33,160 nt of DNA from JABMPU01 sp964457455 (GCA_964457455.1 CAYWJN010000021.1:1-33160), one strand, 5' to 3'. Positions 24,790-33,081 are shown, numbered from the stretch's first letter. Notes: generated by a model not told the origin, from the sequence alone. Numbers and translations are program-made.

Positions 24790-25290
24790 TTAATTACGAT
24801 TTATTTTTTCTGAATGAAAAATAGAGCCATCAAAGTATTTGAAAAAGATTTTAACCTGAGATGGTGTTATATTCATTACCACATACGAAGCTTTTCTATT
24901 CTTTTCGATTTTTTCTTTAAGATGCCCCGGATTTAGAAAATGGAAATTATTTCTCTTTTCAAAATTATGCTGATGAGTGTGACCATAAAGAATGAAATCA
25001 GTTAAATCGGGAATGTCATTCAAATCTTCGATGTTATGAACAAGCAGGAAATTCCAACCTGAAATGTTTGCAGATTGAATTGCTGGAAGAGATTTATCCA
25101 AATATTTTGGATGGAAAATACCGGGAATTTTCACAATTTCCTTTTTTTCTGTAAGATCAAAGTTGTTATCCAGATCTTCGTAGAAATCTCCTAAATGAAA
25201 AATATAAGTGAGATTTTCTTCGTTTGCGAGAGCTTTCCTCAATAGGATTTGATTCTTATGAGTATCTGATAATATGATTAATTTTTTCAT
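24790..25290 (-). CDS. YfcE/MJ0936-family metallophosphoesterase
   Basis: This is a 166-residue protein of the small calcineurin-like phosphodiesterase family: SDTH (8-11), HLGDFYED (32-39), LLVHN (81-85) and GHTH (102-105), then LNPG (118-121). The usual GNxD motif after the second block is not obvious; VKIPGIFHP occupies that place, so one metal ligand set may be altered. Family members hydrolyse phosphodiesters in vitro; natural substrates are mostly unknown. It lies 63 bases after argS and 18 bases before moxR, so it may be part of either transcript. Confidence 0.85.
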   Translation of the reverse strand: MKKLIILSDTHKNQILLRKALANEENLTYIFHLGDFYEDLDNNFDLTEKKEIVKIPGIFHPKYLDKSLPAIQSANISGWNFLLVHNIEDLNDIPDLTDFILYGHTHQHNFEKRNNFHFLNPGHLKEKIEKNRKASYVVMNITPSQVKIFFKYFDGSIFHSEKINRN

Positions 25291-25353
25291 ATTTTTTTAT
25301 CTCTGTCTTTTTATAAAGTTTTCAATTTCAGAAATTAATAACGGAAAATACAA

Positions 25354-27006
25354 TTACATCTTATCAGGAGCAGAAATTCCCATTAAATTCAGAGAAATTG
25401 AAATTACATTTTTTATAGCAGTTATTAGATACAATCGGCTTTGGCTCAACTCTATTGTGTTCTCATTAATTATTTTGTATTTTGAATAATATTTATGGAA
25501 CAAACCTGCAAGTTCTTGAACATATCCTGATAAACGATGAGGTTCAAAGCTATCTGCCGCAGAAATCAAAATTGAAGGCAGTTCCAAAAGTTTCTTGATG
25601 ATTGCGAGTTCTTCCTCTTTATTCAGTTTTTTCAGGTTTTTCACATCAAATGTTTTAAGAATTATTTTTTGTTTTCTGGCTTTTTTGAGGATACTGCAAA
25701 TTCTTGCATGAGCATACTGACAATAAAAAACAGGATTTTCATTTGATTTCTTCTTGGCAAGTTCCATGTCGAAATCCAAATGAGCTGTAGGTTTCCTGTT
25801 TATAAAGAAAAAACGAGCAGCATCTTTACCTACTTCATCTATCAAATCGTCCATTGTTATGATTTTACCGGCACGTTTCGACATTTTAATTTTATCACCG
25901 TGAGAATAAAGTGTGATATGCTGCAAATAAACAACCTTGAGTTTTTCAATGTCATAATCGAGAGCCAGCATTGCAGCTCGAAGTTTGGCAACGTGAGCAT
26001 GATGGTCTGGCCCGAAAACATCGATCATAATGCTGAATCCACGCTGGTATTTTGTAATATGATAGGCAATATCCGGCACAAGATAAGTAGGATGACCATC
26101 GGATTTGATAAGTACACGATCTTTTTCATCACCAAATTTAGTCGATGAAAACCAGACAGCATCGTCGCTTTCGTAAGTGCAATTTGCTTCGGCAAGATAA
26201 CTTAGAGCTTCTTCTAGAATTCCTTCCTGCCGCAATTTTTTTTCGGACATCCAATTTTCAAAGTTTACTCCAAATCGTTCTAAACTTTCTAATTGGGATT
26301 GATGAATATCTTCAAGAGCAAAATTTTTCATTCTTTCCAGTCTGTCTTTTTCTGCCAGATAGAAGAGGTTTTTACCTTCCGAAGTGTATAATCTTGCAGC
26401 CAGATCTTTGATGTATTCCCCATGATATGCTTCAGTAGGAAATTCTTCGATTTTATCTCCAAGAATTTCTCGATATCTTATTTCAATCGATTCTGCTAAA
26501 ATATCAACCTGGTTGCCCGCATCATTTATATAAAATTCTCTAAATGCCTGGAATCCTACAAAATTCATAATTCTATACAGTGAATCACCATAAGCAGCAG
26601 CACGCGCACTAACAATATTCAATGGACCAGTGGGATTTGCACTCACAAATTCCAATAATATCTTTCTCTTTTTTCCATATTTTGAAGAACCAAACTTATT
26701 CTTTTTGGTTATTATTTGAATTAATCCTTTATGATAAACATTATTTGCTAATTTAAAATTGATAAAACCGGGTCCGGCAACTTCAACAGATTTATAGTCC
26801 CTTTTCAGAATTAAATAATCTGCGATTTTCTGTGCCATATCGCGTGGTTTCATTTTGTTTTTTTTGGCATTCAAAAGAGCTATATTCGAGGAAAAATCGC
26901 CATGTTCAATAATATTTGGAACCTCGATTGAAAAATTATCCTCAAATTTGAAATCGAGTTTCACCATGCATTTTTTTAAATCTTTCAGAATCTTAGCTTT
27001 TAACAT
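25354..27006 (-). CDS. argS: Arginyl-tRNA synthetase with altered HIGH motif
   Basis: This is a 550-residue class I synthetase, normal length. An Arg-S additional domain occupies about residues 1-90. The catalytic domain begins LLEFVSANPTGPLNIVSARAAAYGD (117-141), then FYINDAGNQVDIL (158-170) and the HHAHV region. KMSKR is intact at 374-378 (KIKMSKRAGK). A DALR anticodon-binding domain forms the C-terminus (YCQYAHARICSIL...). The place normally taken by the HIGH signature (H-x-G-H after NPTGPL) reads N-I-V-S at 130-133. It starts inside rsfS, overlapping by 14 bases. It charges tRNA-Arg and is expected to be essential. Confidence 0.95.
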   Translation of the reverse strand: MLKAKILKDLKKCMVKLDFKFEDNFSIEVPNIIEHGDFSSNIALLNAKKNKMKPRDMAQKIADYLILKRDYKSVEVAGPGFINFKLANNVYHKGLIQIITKKNKFGSSKYGKKRKILLEFVSANPTGPLNIVSARAAAYGDSLYRIMNFVGFQAFREFYINDAGNQVDILAESIEIRYREILGDKIEEFPTEAYHGEYIKDLAARLYTSEGKNLFYLAEKDRLERMKNFALEDIHQSQLESLERFGVNFENWMSEKKLRQEGILEEALSYLAEANCTYESDDAVWFSSTKFGDEKDRVLIKSDGHPTYLVPDIAYHITKYQRGFSIMIDVFGPDHHAHVAKLRAAMLALDYDIEKLKVVYLQHITLYSHGDKIKMSKRAGKIITMDDLIDEVGKDAARFFFINRKPTAHLDFDMELAKKKSNENPVFYCQYAHARICSILKKARKQKIILKTFDVKNLKKLNKEEELAIIKKLLELPSILISAADSFEPHRLSGYVQELAGLFHKYYSKYKIINENTIELSQSRLYLITAIKNVISISLNLMGISAPDKM

Positions 27007-27364
27007 AATCTGCTTCTACATCCTTTTTGTTATGATGGTTAACATTCCACAACTCTTCTAACTTGTAATAATCTCTGGTATCTTCATCAAAAATGTGTAC
27101 AATAATATCAATAAAATCTATTAAAATCCAGGTTGCATTTCCCAAACCTTCTGTAGCGAAAATATGAATCTTCTGTTCTTTAGATTTCTGAATTACATTT
27201 TCTGCAATTGCTTTTGTATGCAATTCACCGGTTCCATGACAGATAATCATAGAATCAGTCAGATCGGATTTTTCTTTTACATCAAAATGAAGAATATTTT
27301 CAGCCTTCTTTTCTTTTAACCAATCAATAATTTTTATTATTATTTCTTTATGAGATAATTCCAT
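26993..27364 (-). CDS. rsfS: Ribosomal silencing factor RsfS
   Basis: This is a 123-residue protein with the family core: KAENILHFDVKEKSDLTDSMIICHGTGELHTKAIAENV and NATWILIDFIDIIVHIFDEDTRDYYKLEELW. RsfS binds ribosomal protein uL14 (L14) and blocks subunit joining when nutrients are limiting. The length is typical. It is followed by argS with a 14-base overlap and preceded by the LytR_C gene with a 7-base gap. A LytR_C-type gene before rsfS is a frequent arrangement in bacteria. Confidence 0.93.
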   Translation of the reverse strand: MELSHKEIIIKIIDWLKEKKAENILHFDVKEKSDLTDSMIICHGTGELHTKAIAENVIQKSKEQKIHIFATEGLGNATWILIDFIDIIVHIFDEDTRDYYKLEELWNVNHHNKKDVEADYVKS

Positions 27365-27371
27365 TATTCTC

Positions 27372-27794
27372 CTATTTTTTAAAATATCTTTTAAAGTCCT
27401 TTCCCAAAATTATTTGAAAGTCTTCTATTGTATTTTCATCGAGAGCAAAGATTCTTCTGTCGAGTCCTGTCATTTTCTGAAAATATAACAGTTTGCCTTT
27501 ATCATACTTTTTTATTACTATGATGGATTTTTCATAGATGAACATATTTCTTTCAACATTTCTCCAGGCAATAACATCGAAATTTTTATCGACTAAGATA
27601 TCTTTCACTTCTTTGGCAATTCCAGGATATCCACAACCATTTAATAAAGCCAGCTTTATGGATGGGATCGAGACCTTTACAACATCGCTTTTTTCTCTTT
27701 TGAAATTAAAGAACAAATAAAAAATAAACGCTGCGATAATTAGCAATAAAACCAGATATAATGCTGATTTAGGCTTATTTTTATTGCGTGCCAA
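27372..27794 (-). CDS. LytR C-terminal-domain membrane protein
   Basis: From TTG at 27794 this is 140 residues. The frame opens earlier, with another TTG at 27854, but that would overlap the HIT gene by 59 bases; 27794 lies one base after its stop and leaves a short basic leader (ARNKNKPKS) before the membrane helix (LYLVLLLIIAAFIFYLFF). No ATG is available, so the start is uncertain. The rest (VSIPSIKLALLNGCGYPGIAKEVKDILVDKNFDVI...) is a LytR_C domain, with IKLALLNGCG...GIA at its start. The domain should lie outside the inner membrane. Such proteins are often found just before rsfS; their function is unknown. Confidence 0.75.
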   Translation of the reverse strand: MARNKNKPKSALYLVLLLIIAAFIFYLFFNFKREKSDVVKVSIPSIKLALLNGCGYPGIAKEVKDILVDKNFDVIAWRNVERNMFIYEKSIIVIKKYDKGKLLYFQKMTGLDRRIFALDENTIEDFQIILGKDFKRYFKK

Positions 27795-27795
27795 A

Positions 27796-28290
27796 TTATT
27801 TTTGAGCCCTTTCGTTGTCAAATTGTTCTTTGAGTTGCTTAAAGGCGGTTTCAAAATTTTCCGGAATTACTCTAGTTCCTCCGATAGAGGTCATAAAATT
27901 AACATCACCTGCCCATCGGGGAACAATATGAACATGTAAATGTTCATCGATTCCTGCACCTGCAGATTTGCCCAGATTTAATCCGATATTAAATCCATCC
28001 GGATTGTATTTTCTCTGAAGTACTTTCTCACAAAGTTGAACTGTCTCAAAAAGATCATTGAGTTCTTCTTTTGATAATTTATTCAAGAAGGGAACATGAT
28101 TGTTTGGCACCACCATGAGATGACCGTTATTATAAGGATACAGGTTCATTATTACAAAGCTTAATTTACTTCTGAAAAGGATGAGATGATCATCGTCTTT
28201 TTCAGATGGTTTCAAGCATAAAATACATTTTTCATCTTTGTTTGATAAAATATATTTCAATCTCCAGGGTGAGTATAAAATATCACTCAT
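27796..28290 (-). CDS. HIT-family hydrolase/phosphorylase
   Basis: This is a 164-residue protein with the catalytic histidine triad HLHVH (117-121) in HLHVHIVPRWAGDVNFM, as in the Ap4A phosphorylase-like branch of HIT proteins. CILC (22-25) near the N-terminus with later histidines may bind zinc, as in related enzymes. HIT enzymes act on nucleotidyl phosphates. It overlaps the DUF1016 gene by four bases (ATGA). Confidence 0.9.
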   Translation of the reverse strand: MSDILYSPWRLKYILSNKDEKCILCLKPSEKDDDHLILFRSKLSFVIMNLYPYNNGHLMVVPNNHVPFLNKLSKEELNDLFETVQLCEKVLQRKYNPDGFNIGLNLGKSAGAGIDEHLHVHIVPRWAGDVNFMTSIGGTRVIPENFETAFKQLKEQFDNERAQK

Positions 28291-29102
28291 AGTATCTCCC
28301 GTGACTTCTTATTTTTTTTATTTTCTTGTTCCAGCAGATATTTCAATTCTTGCTCCAGCAGATGTTTATCCGGGAGATATAATTGATATTTAGACACAAA
28401 AAGCTGGTTAGAGATAGAACCGGTTGCATATTCTACAAGTATTTTATCTTTATCAGCAGCAAGTATAATTCCAATTGGTTCGTTATCATCAGTTTCATTT
28501 TCTTCATTTTTAAAATAATTCAGGTAAAGATTCATCTGCCCGATATCCTGATGGTTTGCTTTTCCAAGTTTCAAATCGATCAGGACGAAGCATTTCAAAA
28601 TTCTATGATAAAATACAATATCCACATGATAATGTGTATTATTCAAAGCTATTCTTTGAAAAAGTCCGGAATTTCTTTGTCGTTTTAATTCCCTCACAGA
28701 CCAGTTTTCACTAATGCATTGTTTTTCGTAAAATGAGCGAGCCAGTTCATCTGAAATTGATAGAATTTCAACGTAATGAGACCAGCTCAATTTTCCAGAC
28801 ACTGTCTGGATTTTTTCATATTTCAAATAAAACAATCGCATCAAATAGATATTGGTCTTACTAAATCCTTTCCCATAACGCTCTTTCAAATCATTTGACA
28901 ATCTTTTTAACAACTCACTGCCATAATCTGCTTTTTCATTTCCGCCTTGTTCAAATTCTACAATTCGCTTCCCGATATTCCAGTAGGTTTGCACAAGAAT
29001 ATTATTAATTTTTTGGATGGCAGCTTTACGTGATTCTTCAAGAAGCTTACCTATATTACTAAGCAATTCAGAATATTTGTTATTATCTGGAATTTTATTC
29101 AT
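28287..29102 (-). CDS. DUF1016/YhcG-family protein with internal deletion
   Basis: This is a 271-residue protein, clearly shorter than the usual 330-380. The N-terminal DUF1016_N part is intact (about 1-140: YWNIGKRIVEFEQGG..., YGKGFSKTNIYLMRLFY, LSWSHYVEILSI, WSVRELKRQ). The C-terminal PD-(D/E)xK nuclease part is present from YHVDIVFYHRILKCFVLIDLKLGKANHQDIGQMNLYLNYF (about 158-197). At about residues 150-157 the sequence jumps from LFQRIAL to the VDIVFYHR strand; some 75 residues normally found there, including the DPYVLEFLGL segment and the FLLELG helix, are missing. The active-site D and DLK remain. YhcG-type proteins often accompany restriction systems or mobile DNA; here the gene is coupled by ATGA to a HIT gene inside a housekeeping operon, 17 bases after the GlmU-like gene. 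Confidence 0.85.
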   Translation of the reverse strand: MNKIPDNNKYSELLSNIGKLLEESRKAAIQKINNILVQTYWNIGKRIVEFEQGGNEKADYGSELLKRLSNDLKERYGKGFSKTNIYLMRLFYLKYEKIQTVSGKLSWSHYVEILSISDELARSFYEKQCISENWSVRELKRQRNSGLFQRIALNNTHYHVDIVFYHRILKCFVLIDLKLGKANHQDIGQMNLYLNYFKNEENETDDNEPIGIILAADKDKILVEYATGSISNQLFVSKYQLYLPDKHLLEQELKYLLEQENKKNKKSREIL

Positions 29103-29119
29103 TCAATCACCTTTACATT

Positions 29120-29860
29120 TCATTGATTATTAAAGTATTCCTTTTCCAGGTTTTTTAGTTGTTCTTTGGAATTCACTCCGGAAGCTTCGATCATATCATG
29201 CAGAAGAACAGATGTTACAAGCTTATTATCATTATTGAGAATTTCTAATGTATCTGTTAAATAGTATTCGTTTTGTTGATTATCATTGGTTACTTTCTTT
29301 AAAGCAGAAAAAAGACTTATTGCATCAAAGCAGTAAATTCCTGTATTAATTTCTTTAATCGTTTTTTCCTTATCTGTTGCATCTTTGAATTCAATAATTT
29401 TAAGAACATTTCCGTTTTTTTTGCGAATGATTCTTCCATATTTTAAAGCATCCTTCATAATTGCAGTGAGGACAGTACAAGCAGCATTTGCTTCTTTGTG
29501 TTTTGTCAGCATTTTTTGCAGAGTTTCAGATCGAAGTAGAGGAACATCTCCACAGAGAATGAAAATATTTCCAGCGAAATCTTTAAAAACGTTTTCAGTT
29601 ACCATCACAGCATGACCGGTTCCGTGCTGTTCTTTTTGTTCTATGAATTTGATTTTTTCTGTTTTTGGAATGATATCAATAATCATATCTTTTTTATAGC
29701 CAACAACAATTGCGATAATGTCGCTTTTAATTTTTTGTGCTGTTTCCACAACTCTGTTTATCATGGGTTTGCCAGCGAATTCAAAAACGACTTTTGGTTT
29801 ATCAGATTTCATTCTTACACCTTTTCCAGCAGCAAGAATTATGGTTGCGAGTTTTTTCAT
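29120..29860 (-). CDS. glmU: GlmU-like nucleotidyltransferase (uridylyltransferase domain only)
   Basis: This is a 246-residue protein with the sugar-nucleotide pyrophosphorylase motif LAAGKGVRMKSDKPKVV (9-25), EQKEQHGTGHAVM (substrate-binding GTGHA), LCGDVPLL (metal-binding D) and EINTGIY. It matches the N-terminal half of GlmU, which makes UDP-GlcNAc from GlcNAc-1-phosphate and UTP. The left-handed beta-helix acetyltransferase half (about 200 residues) is absent, and no sequence of that kind follows. Acetylation must therefore be done elsewhere, or the substrate is a different sugar phosphate. It overlaps folK by four bases. The gene symbol is given with that reservation. Confidence 0.85.
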   Translation of the reverse strand: MKKLATIILAAGKGVRMKSDKPKVVFEFAGKPMINRVVETAQKIKSDIIAIVVGYKKDMIIDIIPKTEKIKFIEQKEQHGTGHAVMVTENVFKDFAGNIFILCGDVPLLRSETLQKMLTKHKEANAACTVLTAIMKDALKYGRIIRKKNGNVLKIIEFKDATDKEKTIKEINTGIYCFDAISLFSALKKVTNDNQQNEYYLTDTLEILNNDNKLVTSVLLHDMIEASGVNSKEQLKNLEKEYFNNQ

Positions 29861-30306
29861 TTACACTCCAATATTATTTGAGATATTTTCTTATTCAAAA
29901 CCGGATGCACAAAATCAGGACAAATTTCCTTTAATGATTTGAGGATAAATTTTCTTTTCTGAATTTCAGGGTGGGGAATGGTCAATTCATCAGATTGAAA
30001 TGTTTCATTTCCATAAAACAGGATATCAATATCAATGGTTCGTGATGCCCATTTCTGCGATCTTTTTCTTCCCAGTTTGATTTCGATTTCTGTGCAGATT
30101 TCCAGGAGCTTTACTGGATTCAGTTCAGTTTCAATTTTTGAAACACAGTTTAGAAAATCAGGTTGATTCACATTTCCATAAGGTATAGTTTCGATGATTT
30201 CTGAATTCTTGATAATTTTCACTTTCAAGGAAAGTTCAGTAAGAGCTTTTAGGATGTATTCTTTGCGGTTTCCCAGATTTGAACCAAGACCCAAATAGCA
30301 GATCAT
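29857..30306 (-). CDS. folK: 2-amino-4-hydroxy-6-hydroxymethyldihydropteridine pyrophosphokinase
   Basis: This is a 149-residue protein with the HPPK signatures YLGLGSNLGNRKEYI (4-18) and RTIDIDILFYG (about 87-97), of which the two aspartates bind magnesium. It transfers pyrophosphate from ATP to the pterin in folate synthesis. It overlaps folB upstream and the GlmU-like gene downstream by four bases each (ATGA). folB and folK encode consecutive steps. Confidence 0.95.
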   Translation of the reverse strand: MICYLGLGSNLGNRKEYILKALTELSLKVKIIKNSEIIETIPYGNVNQPDFLNCVSKIETELNPVKLLEICTEIEIKLGRKRSQKWASRTIDIDILFYGNETFQSDELTIPHPEIQKRKFILKSLKEICPDFVHPVLNKKISQIILECK

Positions 30307-30662
30307 TTCTGAAATCTATCCATCTCCACTTCCACTGAACCGAGTGATCCTCTAATTGGCACAGATGGTTTTCTAATTTTTACATTAGCATGAATAATCT
30401 TAGGGAAAGTTTCCAGAACAGTTACTAAAATCGTGTCTGCACAATTTTCCAGAAGTAAAAATTCTTCCTTTTCCAACACATGTTTAATAATCGAGAAAAC
30501 TTTTGTGTAATCGATCGTATCATCGATATGTTCCATCGCCTGATCCCGTTTTGGGTCTGTTTCATAACTGAAATTTACTATAAACCTTTGACCGAGTTTT
30601 CGCTCTTCAGGATGGACTCCGTGATGACCATAAAAAACCATTTCGTTTAAATGCATTTTCAT
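30303..30662 (-). CDS. folB: Dihydroneopterin aldolase
   Basis: This is a 119-residue protein, the normal size. Motifs are FYGHHGVHPEERKLGQRFIV (residues 10-29), DDTIDYTKVFSII and LLENCADTI, with the catalytic glutamate and lysine region (RKPSVPIRGSLGSVEVEM) at the end. It cleaves dihydroneopterin to the hydroxymethyl pterin used by FolK, encoded next. The start overlaps the rseC stop (ATGA). Confidence 0.93.
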   Translation of the reverse strand: MKMHLNEMVFYGHHGVHPEERKLGQRFIVNFSYETDPKRDQAMEHIDDTIDYTKVFSIIKHVLEKEEFLLLENCADTILVTVLETFPKIIHANVKIRKPSVPIRGSLGSVEVEMDRFQK

Positions 30663-31075
30663 TTTTCAATCCTCCCAATAATCTTAAAACTAATTTTTTT
30701 TTCGTATTTTTTATCAATATAATAAATAAAAATTCCACTGAAAAGCAAACCGAAAATAGAAAAAATAATTGAAAAATCTTCATTAAATCGGAAGAGATAT
30801 TTCCCAAAAATATAAAAAATGAACATAACAAGAATTGGAAAAATAAAGAGAATAAAGGATGAGAAAATTTTTGTACCTGCTGAAATATGAATTTTGACCA
30901 GATCTCCAATTTTCAGTTTCAAATCGGTATGGATTTGATGCTGAATGTTTTTATCTCCAGCACCGCAAATTCCACTTATTGCACATTGTTCACAAGCTCC
31001 GGTTCTTTGAATTTCAACTGTAACTTTGTTGTTTTCAATTTTTCTTACAATTGCAGTATCTTCCTGAAAATCCAT
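30659..31075 (-). CDS. rseC: RseC/MucC-family membrane protein
   Basis: This is a 138-residue protein with a small N-terminal domain (ATIVRKIENNKVTVEIQRTGACEQCAISGICGAG) carrying cysteines 28, 31 and 37 in a C-x2-C-x5-C pattern, then two membrane helices at about 68-90 and 97-116. In E. coli RseC belongs to the SoxR-reducing system and is encoded with sigma-E genes; in anaerobes the same family is often found beside Rnf complex genes. No Rnf or SoxR gene is visible here, so its partner is unknown. It is coupled to rfaE2 upstream through a TAATG overlap. Confidence 0.87.
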   Translation of the reverse strand: MDFQEDTAIVRKIENNKVTVEIQRTGACEQCAISGICGAGDKNIQHQIHTDLKLKIGDLVKIHISAGTKIFSSFILFIFPILVMFIFYIFGKYLFRFNEDFSIIFSIFGLLFSGIFIYYIDKKYEKKISFKIIGRIEK

Positions 31076-31554
31076 TAAACATCCTCTTTCAAAGATGAAA
31101 TTTTATTCAAAATATTAGTCGTTGAAAATCCTTGTTTATAAGATAAACTGATAATTTTTCCACCTTTTTCTTTCACAATTTCCGAACCAATTATCTCATT
31201 TTCTTTCCAATCTCCACCTTTAACCAGAATATCAGGTTTGATGAGATTTATCAAATTGAAGGGAGTGTCCTCTTCAAAGATAACAATATAATCTACAAAT
31301 TCTAAAGCACCAAGAACAATTGCCCGATCCAGTTCTGTGTTTAAAGGTCGATTTTTTCCTTTTATGAGTTTAGTGGATTTATCACTGTTTAATCCGATTA
31401 TCAGGATGTCTCCAAGATTTTTTGCTTCTCTCAGATATTGGATGTGTCCCGCATGTAGAATATCGAAACAACCATTTGTGAAAACGATTTTCTTATCAGA
31501 TTTTCTTAGCTCTTCAGCTATTTGCGAAATCTCATTCCAATTTTTTAATTTCAT
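31075..31554 (-). CDS. rfaE2: D-glycero-beta-D-manno-heptose 1-phosphate adenylyltransferase
   Basis: This is a 159-residue protein equal to the C-terminal domain of HldE. The nucleotidyltransferase motif FTNGCFDILHAGHIQYLREAKNLGD (25-49) with HAGH at 34-37 is complete, and later VKGGDWKENEIIG and STTNILNKI match the family. It activates heptose 1-phosphate with ATP for ADP-heptose, an LPS-core precursor. The kinase half of HldE is not in the window. It is the first gene of the long minus-strand run. Confidence 0.92.
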   Translation of the reverse strand: MKLKNWNEISQIAEELRKSDKKIVFTNGCFDILHAGHIQYLREAKNLGDILIIGLNSDKSTKLIKGKNRPLNTELDRAIVLGALEFVDYIVIFEEDTPFNLINLIKPDILVKGGDWKENEIIGSEIVKEKGGKIISLSYKQGFSTTNILNKISSLKEDV

Positions 31555-31566
31555 CTTTTGTTCCTG

Positions 31567-31618
31567 AAAACTTGAGTTAAGTTATCCGGCAACTGCTGGA
31601 TGACTTGACTTAAGTTTT
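31567..31618. terminator. 23-bp hairpin between purF and rfaE2
   Basis: Bases 31567-31589 pair with 31596-31618 over 23 positions with loop CAACTG. All four non-Watson-Crick positions are G-T on the plus strand, so a + strand RNA would pair fully, whereas on the minus strand they become C-A mismatches. A-runs and T-runs flank it, so it could terminate transcription in both directions. It sits 62 bases beyond the purF stop. Confidence 0.55.
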
Positions 31619-31643
31619 GTGTCAATTTTAATCAAAACTGTTC

Positions 31644-31663
31644 CGAAGGTTTTCAACCCTTCG
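31644..31663. repeat. Short hairpin after purF
   Basis: CGAAGG (31644-31649) pairs with CCTTCG (31658-31663) and is followed by AAAGG and a T-run on the + strand. It resembles the AACCTTCG-type palindromes near 16000 and may be part of the purF 3' end. Confidence 0.35.
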
Positions 31664-31679
31664 AAAGGTTTTTTGAATT

Positions 31680-33041
31680 TCATTTCACCGGATAATTCCC
31701 ATCAAAACACGCATAACAGAAATTCTTCGGTTCTTTCACAGTTTTTCTTAGCTGCTCGATTGTAAAATATTTCAAAGAATCAGCTCCAATGAAATCTCTA
31801 ATTTCTTCGATTTTTTTATTGTTTGCGATCAATTCTTTTCGGGTTGGAGTATCGATTCCATAAAAACAAGAATTTTTAACAGGCGGAGAACCTATTCTGA
31901 GATGAACTTCCTTTGCTCCTGCATGTTTTATCAATTTTGTTAATTTCCGCAGAGTTGTTCCCCTCACAATAGAATCATCAATTAGAATAATGATTTTTCC
32001 ATCAAAAAAATTCGGTAAAGGATTGAATTTCTGAAAAACACTTTCATCGCGAATTGTCTGTTCAGGTTGAATAAAAGTTCTTCCAACATAATGATTTCTG
32101 ATCAAACCGAATTCAAAAGGAATGTTCCTATTACGGGCATAACCAAGAGCAATAATATTTGATGAATCCGGTACTGGCACCACAACATCAGCGTTGATAT
32201 CATCATCTTCTGCTATTAGATTCCCGATTTTTTGACGAACCTGATAAACATTTTCTTTAAAAATAAAACTATCAGGTCTGGAAAAATAAATATGTTCAAA
32301 AATACAGTGCTTTTCCGTGGAAGTTGAACGAAAATCATTAGGATTATTTTCAATAGATTCAATTCCATTTTTAGTTACGATTATTATTTCAGCTGGTTTA
32401 ATTTCCTGCTTCCAATCCATGTACAAAATATCGAGAGCACAACTTTCCGAAGCAACAACAACTGAACCTTCTTTGGTTTTGCCATAAGTCATCGGACGGA
32501 AAGCATAAGGATCGCGGAACATATAAAGAGCCTTTTTTGTTGCCAGGATTGTTGAAAAAGCACCCTTGATATTTTTCATCATTTTTTTTATTGCATCTAT
32601 GATGGAATATCCTTCTTTTTCCACATAAAATACGATATATTTTAGAATGAGTTCACCATCATTTTTACTGGAGAAATAAACTCCCTTTGCTTCCAGTTCC
32701 TGACGGATTTCTTTGTAATTGATGATATCACCATTACTTGTTAAAGCATACGATGGACCGGACAGAGTTTCTACAATAAAGGGTTGTGAATCATAAATAG
32801 AGGAAGTTCCGCGAGTAGGATAACGAACATGCCCGATGGCGATTTTTCCTTGCAGGATTTTCAATTTTTCAGGAGTAAAAACATCTTTAACCAAACCCAT
32901 CTTTTTTCGCAGTTTGATGATTTTGCCATTATTGACCGCCATGCCACAACTTTCCTGTCCTCTGTGTTGTTCTGCAAAAAGACCGAGAGCTGCTAATTCA
33001 GCAGCTTTATCACTATTATAAATTCCAATTATTCCACACAT
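31680..33041 (-). CDS. purF: Amidophosphoribosyltransferase
   Basis: This is a 453-residue protein. It starts MCGIIGIYNSD, so the nucleophile Cys2 is exposed once Met is removed and there is no propeptide. The glutaminase half has AEQHRGQESCGMAV, IAIGHVRYPTRGTSS and LTSNGDIIN. The phosphoribosyltransferase half has IILIDDSIVRGTT as PRPP loop. Late cysteines (RIGSPPVKNSCFYGID; NFCYACFDG) fit the iron-sulfur type of PurF. It commits PRPP to purine synthesis. It stands apart from the downstream run by a 125-base gap with strong hairpins. Confidence 0.96.
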   Translation of the reverse strand: MCGIIGIYNSDKAAELAALGLFAEQHRGQESCGMAVNNGKIIKLRKKMGLVKDVFTPEKLKILQGKIAIGHVRYPTRGTSSIYDSQPFIVETLSGPSYALTSNGDIINYKEIRQELEAKGVYFSSKNDGELILKYIVFYVEKEGYSIIDAIKKMMKNIKGAFSTILATKKALYMFRDPYAFRPMTYGKTKEGSVVVASESCALDILYMDWKQEIKPAEIIIVTKNGIESIENNPNDFRSTSTEKHCIFEHIYFSRPDSFIFKENVYQVRQKIGNLIAEDDDINADVVVPVPDSSNIIALGYARNRNIPFEFGLIRNHYVGRTFIQPEQTIRDESVFQKFNPLPNFFDGKIIILIDDSIVRGTTLRKLTKLIKHAGAKEVHLRIGSPPVKNSCFYGIDTPTRKELIANNKKIEEIRDFIGADSLKYFTIEQLRKTVKEPKNFCYACFDGNYPVK

Positions 33042-33081
33042 AAATCCTCAATTTTAACAATCTTAAAAAAGGTACAAAAGA

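Noticed and set aside
28287..29102. Restriction or defence island around the DUF1016 gene
   Set aside because: All neighbours are housekeeping genes in one coupled run; no restriction, toxin or phage gene is present.
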